A DNA stretch of 64,000 nucleotides from Spirometra erinaceieuropaei (taxonomy: Eukaryota; Platyhelminthes; Cestoda; Diphyllobothriidea; Diphyllobothriidae): assembly GCA_902702965.1 (NCBI GenBank), contig CACRXP010000012.1, positions 2,362,762 to 2,426,761 on the forward strand. The letters are read 5' to 3'. Position 1 is the stretch's first letter; each line of letters begins with the position of its first letter. A program made the translations under genes and the position numbers. Shown here piece by piece: positions 57,101 through 60,100 of the stretch. The notes under the pieces are model-generated. The model was not told the DNA's origin, made no database searches, and worked only from the letters and a program-made list of their open reading frames with translations.

Positions 57101-60100
57101 CTAAGCAATGTCTGAGGTTACCAGACTTAGTGAGTAGGCCAGAAAGGAGGCGATCAAACTGCTTATTTTTTCTCTTTCTGTCTGTGACGTCTCATTTGTC
57201 GCCTAGCATTGTCATGGCGGATCTGGCACGTGAGATAGGATCTTTTGAACTACCAGCCCTTAAACATTACACAACAAGCAGTCATTTGAAGATCCCAAAC
57301 TTAATTCGTAAAGCCTGACACATAAGAGTTCTCCTATTACGGCTAGCTGGTTGTCAAAATCTACTAGCCGAGTGGATGTCTTACCACCACAATACGTAAA
57401 TCAAACGAGGACTGGCTAAACCCTAGGCAGCAGTCAATAATCAAGATTGCGGTTGACATTTTTCTCATTACAATGAATGGTGCAAATATGTCACATATCG
57501 GCCTCATAGAAAACTTAGTAAGCAACGTGAGGAAAGGTTTTTTGTTGAGTAGGCTTACGACTGAATTTTCCTTAACTATATAACATACAGGAGGTGGGCT
57601 AACCCATGAAATGTCAAACGAAATTTCGAGATGAGTTTTCGTTTTGAGAAGATGAGTTAAGTGGGTTTGTAAAAATAATCATCATGTAGCATGCTTCTAT
57701 AATGATCCAGTTTCCTCAGGGTTTCGGATTTCGAATGAAACTATTTCCGACTGCATACAAGATCTATACTCTGCAAAAAATGCCTACTTATGTATCGTGC
57801 AGTTCTCCCATTGATGTTCGCTGCCCTTGAAAATTAAATTACATTTCTTGAAAAACACGTACAAAAATATTTATTCTTATGCCTATTCGGTAGAAAATCA
57901 CATCTTCTCCCAATGTCATACTCGAAAGAAGAGTATAATTCGGTTTTAAAACAGTTTCTAATTGTGAGATTTTTTAATACCGTTAAATGGCCGTTCATGA
58001 AACGTCATGTATCTGCATTTACGAATGTGACTTGTAAAGTTAACAATATTGCTCAAATCAAGTGCTTCATTTTATGAATCCCATATGATCTCCTCTTAAT
58101 ACCGTAGAAAAATGCATGCTTTTCCGTACACGGAGAATATACGGCTTGTAGTTTTGAAATCCTGAATGCAAGTGTAACAACAGGTCGGGTTCAAAATTAT
58201 TCGGGAATTAGAAAAACCGAGTTATACTCTTCTTTCGAGTATACACTCAGGAGAAGACGTGATTTTCTACCGAATGAGCAAGAGAATGAATATTTTTATG
58301 CCAGTTTTCCATGAAATATAATTGAATTTTCAAGGGCATCGAAAATCAATGAGAAAATTGCATGCTATTTAAGTAGCTAGTTTTTACCGAGTATAATTCT
58401 TGCATGCAGCCGGAAATAAGTCCATTCAAAAGTCTGCATTCTGTTGCAATGGAATCATTATAGATTTATGCTGCATGATGATTAATTTTACAACCCTACT
58501 TAATTAATCTTTTCGAAACGAGAACGCATTGCGAAATTTCGGTTGACATTCCATGAGTTAGCCCACCTACTGTTGCTGAAAATTCGATAGACGTATTTCT
58601 TTGAGCCGTCCTCAGTTGGTAAGGTTGGGAGGCCTGTTTAGTTGCTTCGTAGGAGGAAACAACAGTGCTGCGGCGCGAGCTTATTTCTTCCAAGAAATGT
58701 GTTCAGCAGAGTGTCTAGAAGTGGCTCTGCTCCTAAAACGGGCCACACCATAGATGCGCTAGACCAACAAAGGGAGCTAGATGGGAGTCCGGCAGGCGTT
58801 ATCGGGAATGCGCATCCTGCAGGCAAATGCGTTATGCCAGGCCCAGTTACAGGCTCACTTCACGCCAAATGGCATATGAGACTTCAACCCTTTTTTTCTT
58901 GGTGTATAAAATTCCGTGCGTTGCTGGCCAGGCGCTGTGGTGGTACGCCTAGCTACAGGTTCACGCCGTGCCAGCCACCTCGAGCCCCCCTCCCACCTCT
59001 GGTCTTCTTGACTCTGTTTTGACACAGGATTCAGGTGAGGAAGGAGAAGAGAGAGTGCGGTAGATGCTGCACAAGTCTACTATCGTTGCAAACTAAGTCA
59101 CACGCAAGTCCTTGTCTTTGCTCTCACCCTGCCGTGAAGCTCATGGTGGACATCGTCGAAGACGACGACCGAACTCTCCCGTTTAAAAGCGGCCGATGTC
59201 GTTGGCGGTCTTCGGCCTGCTATGTACACACACACAGTTGCAACAGCGGAAACCATCGTGGAGCATAAGCGCGCTCTTCTGTCTAGTTACAGTCGACCGC
59301 GTGTCTGCGGAACTGAACAGTCACTAGTCAGGGCAAAGGGAAGTGAACTTCCAAAATATTTCATCTCGAAATAAATTATATTCTACTCGGAGGATTTTGG
59401 GTCGACACATACGAGCACAGAGACCTTGTACACAACGGAATGTTCTTTCCTACTTACTCTACGCACCAGTGAAGCGTTGGAGAAGGAACGGAATGTAGTT
59501 TTAGCAAGCGCAGATACTATCATTGATATTTGAAGCAAACATGGACAGTAGAATTTATTTCCAACCAGTAAGTCTCGCGACAGCTTATCAACCGCAGCCT
59601 GTCGTTGCATAGCAGAGATTAGAAATGAGAAAATACAGAGATTCGAACTTCCACAGAGAAAATCAATTTAAAACAGCAAGGTCATCGTATACTCCACGCA
59701 GACTAATCAATAAAATGGTAACTTTAAAGCACAACTTAGGAAAGAAAACGGGAAAGTTAGCACGCTGAGGGGTTACGCAAACCAAAGGGCTGAGGCTTAC
59801 CAGGGCAAGCTCAGGTTGACCACGTGATCTAACTGTTTGCATAGGTCGAGTTCCTCCCGCTGTATGTAGTCTTTCTCCAAGTAGCGCAGTATCCAAATGG
59901 TTCGTGTCCGAACTATTCCTCGAAAAGACGTTTTGGGGTCAACGGAATGACCGCTAGTAAGGAGGTGCTTTGTGATAGAAAACCATGGAATTTTATTCTC
60001 CTGCTTTAGAAGCCATTTAGGCAAGAGACAATAGATGTCATATGCGCGTGCATGTTCCTTCAATGACGCATCTCAACGGCCGCTTAATGGTATTTGAAAT

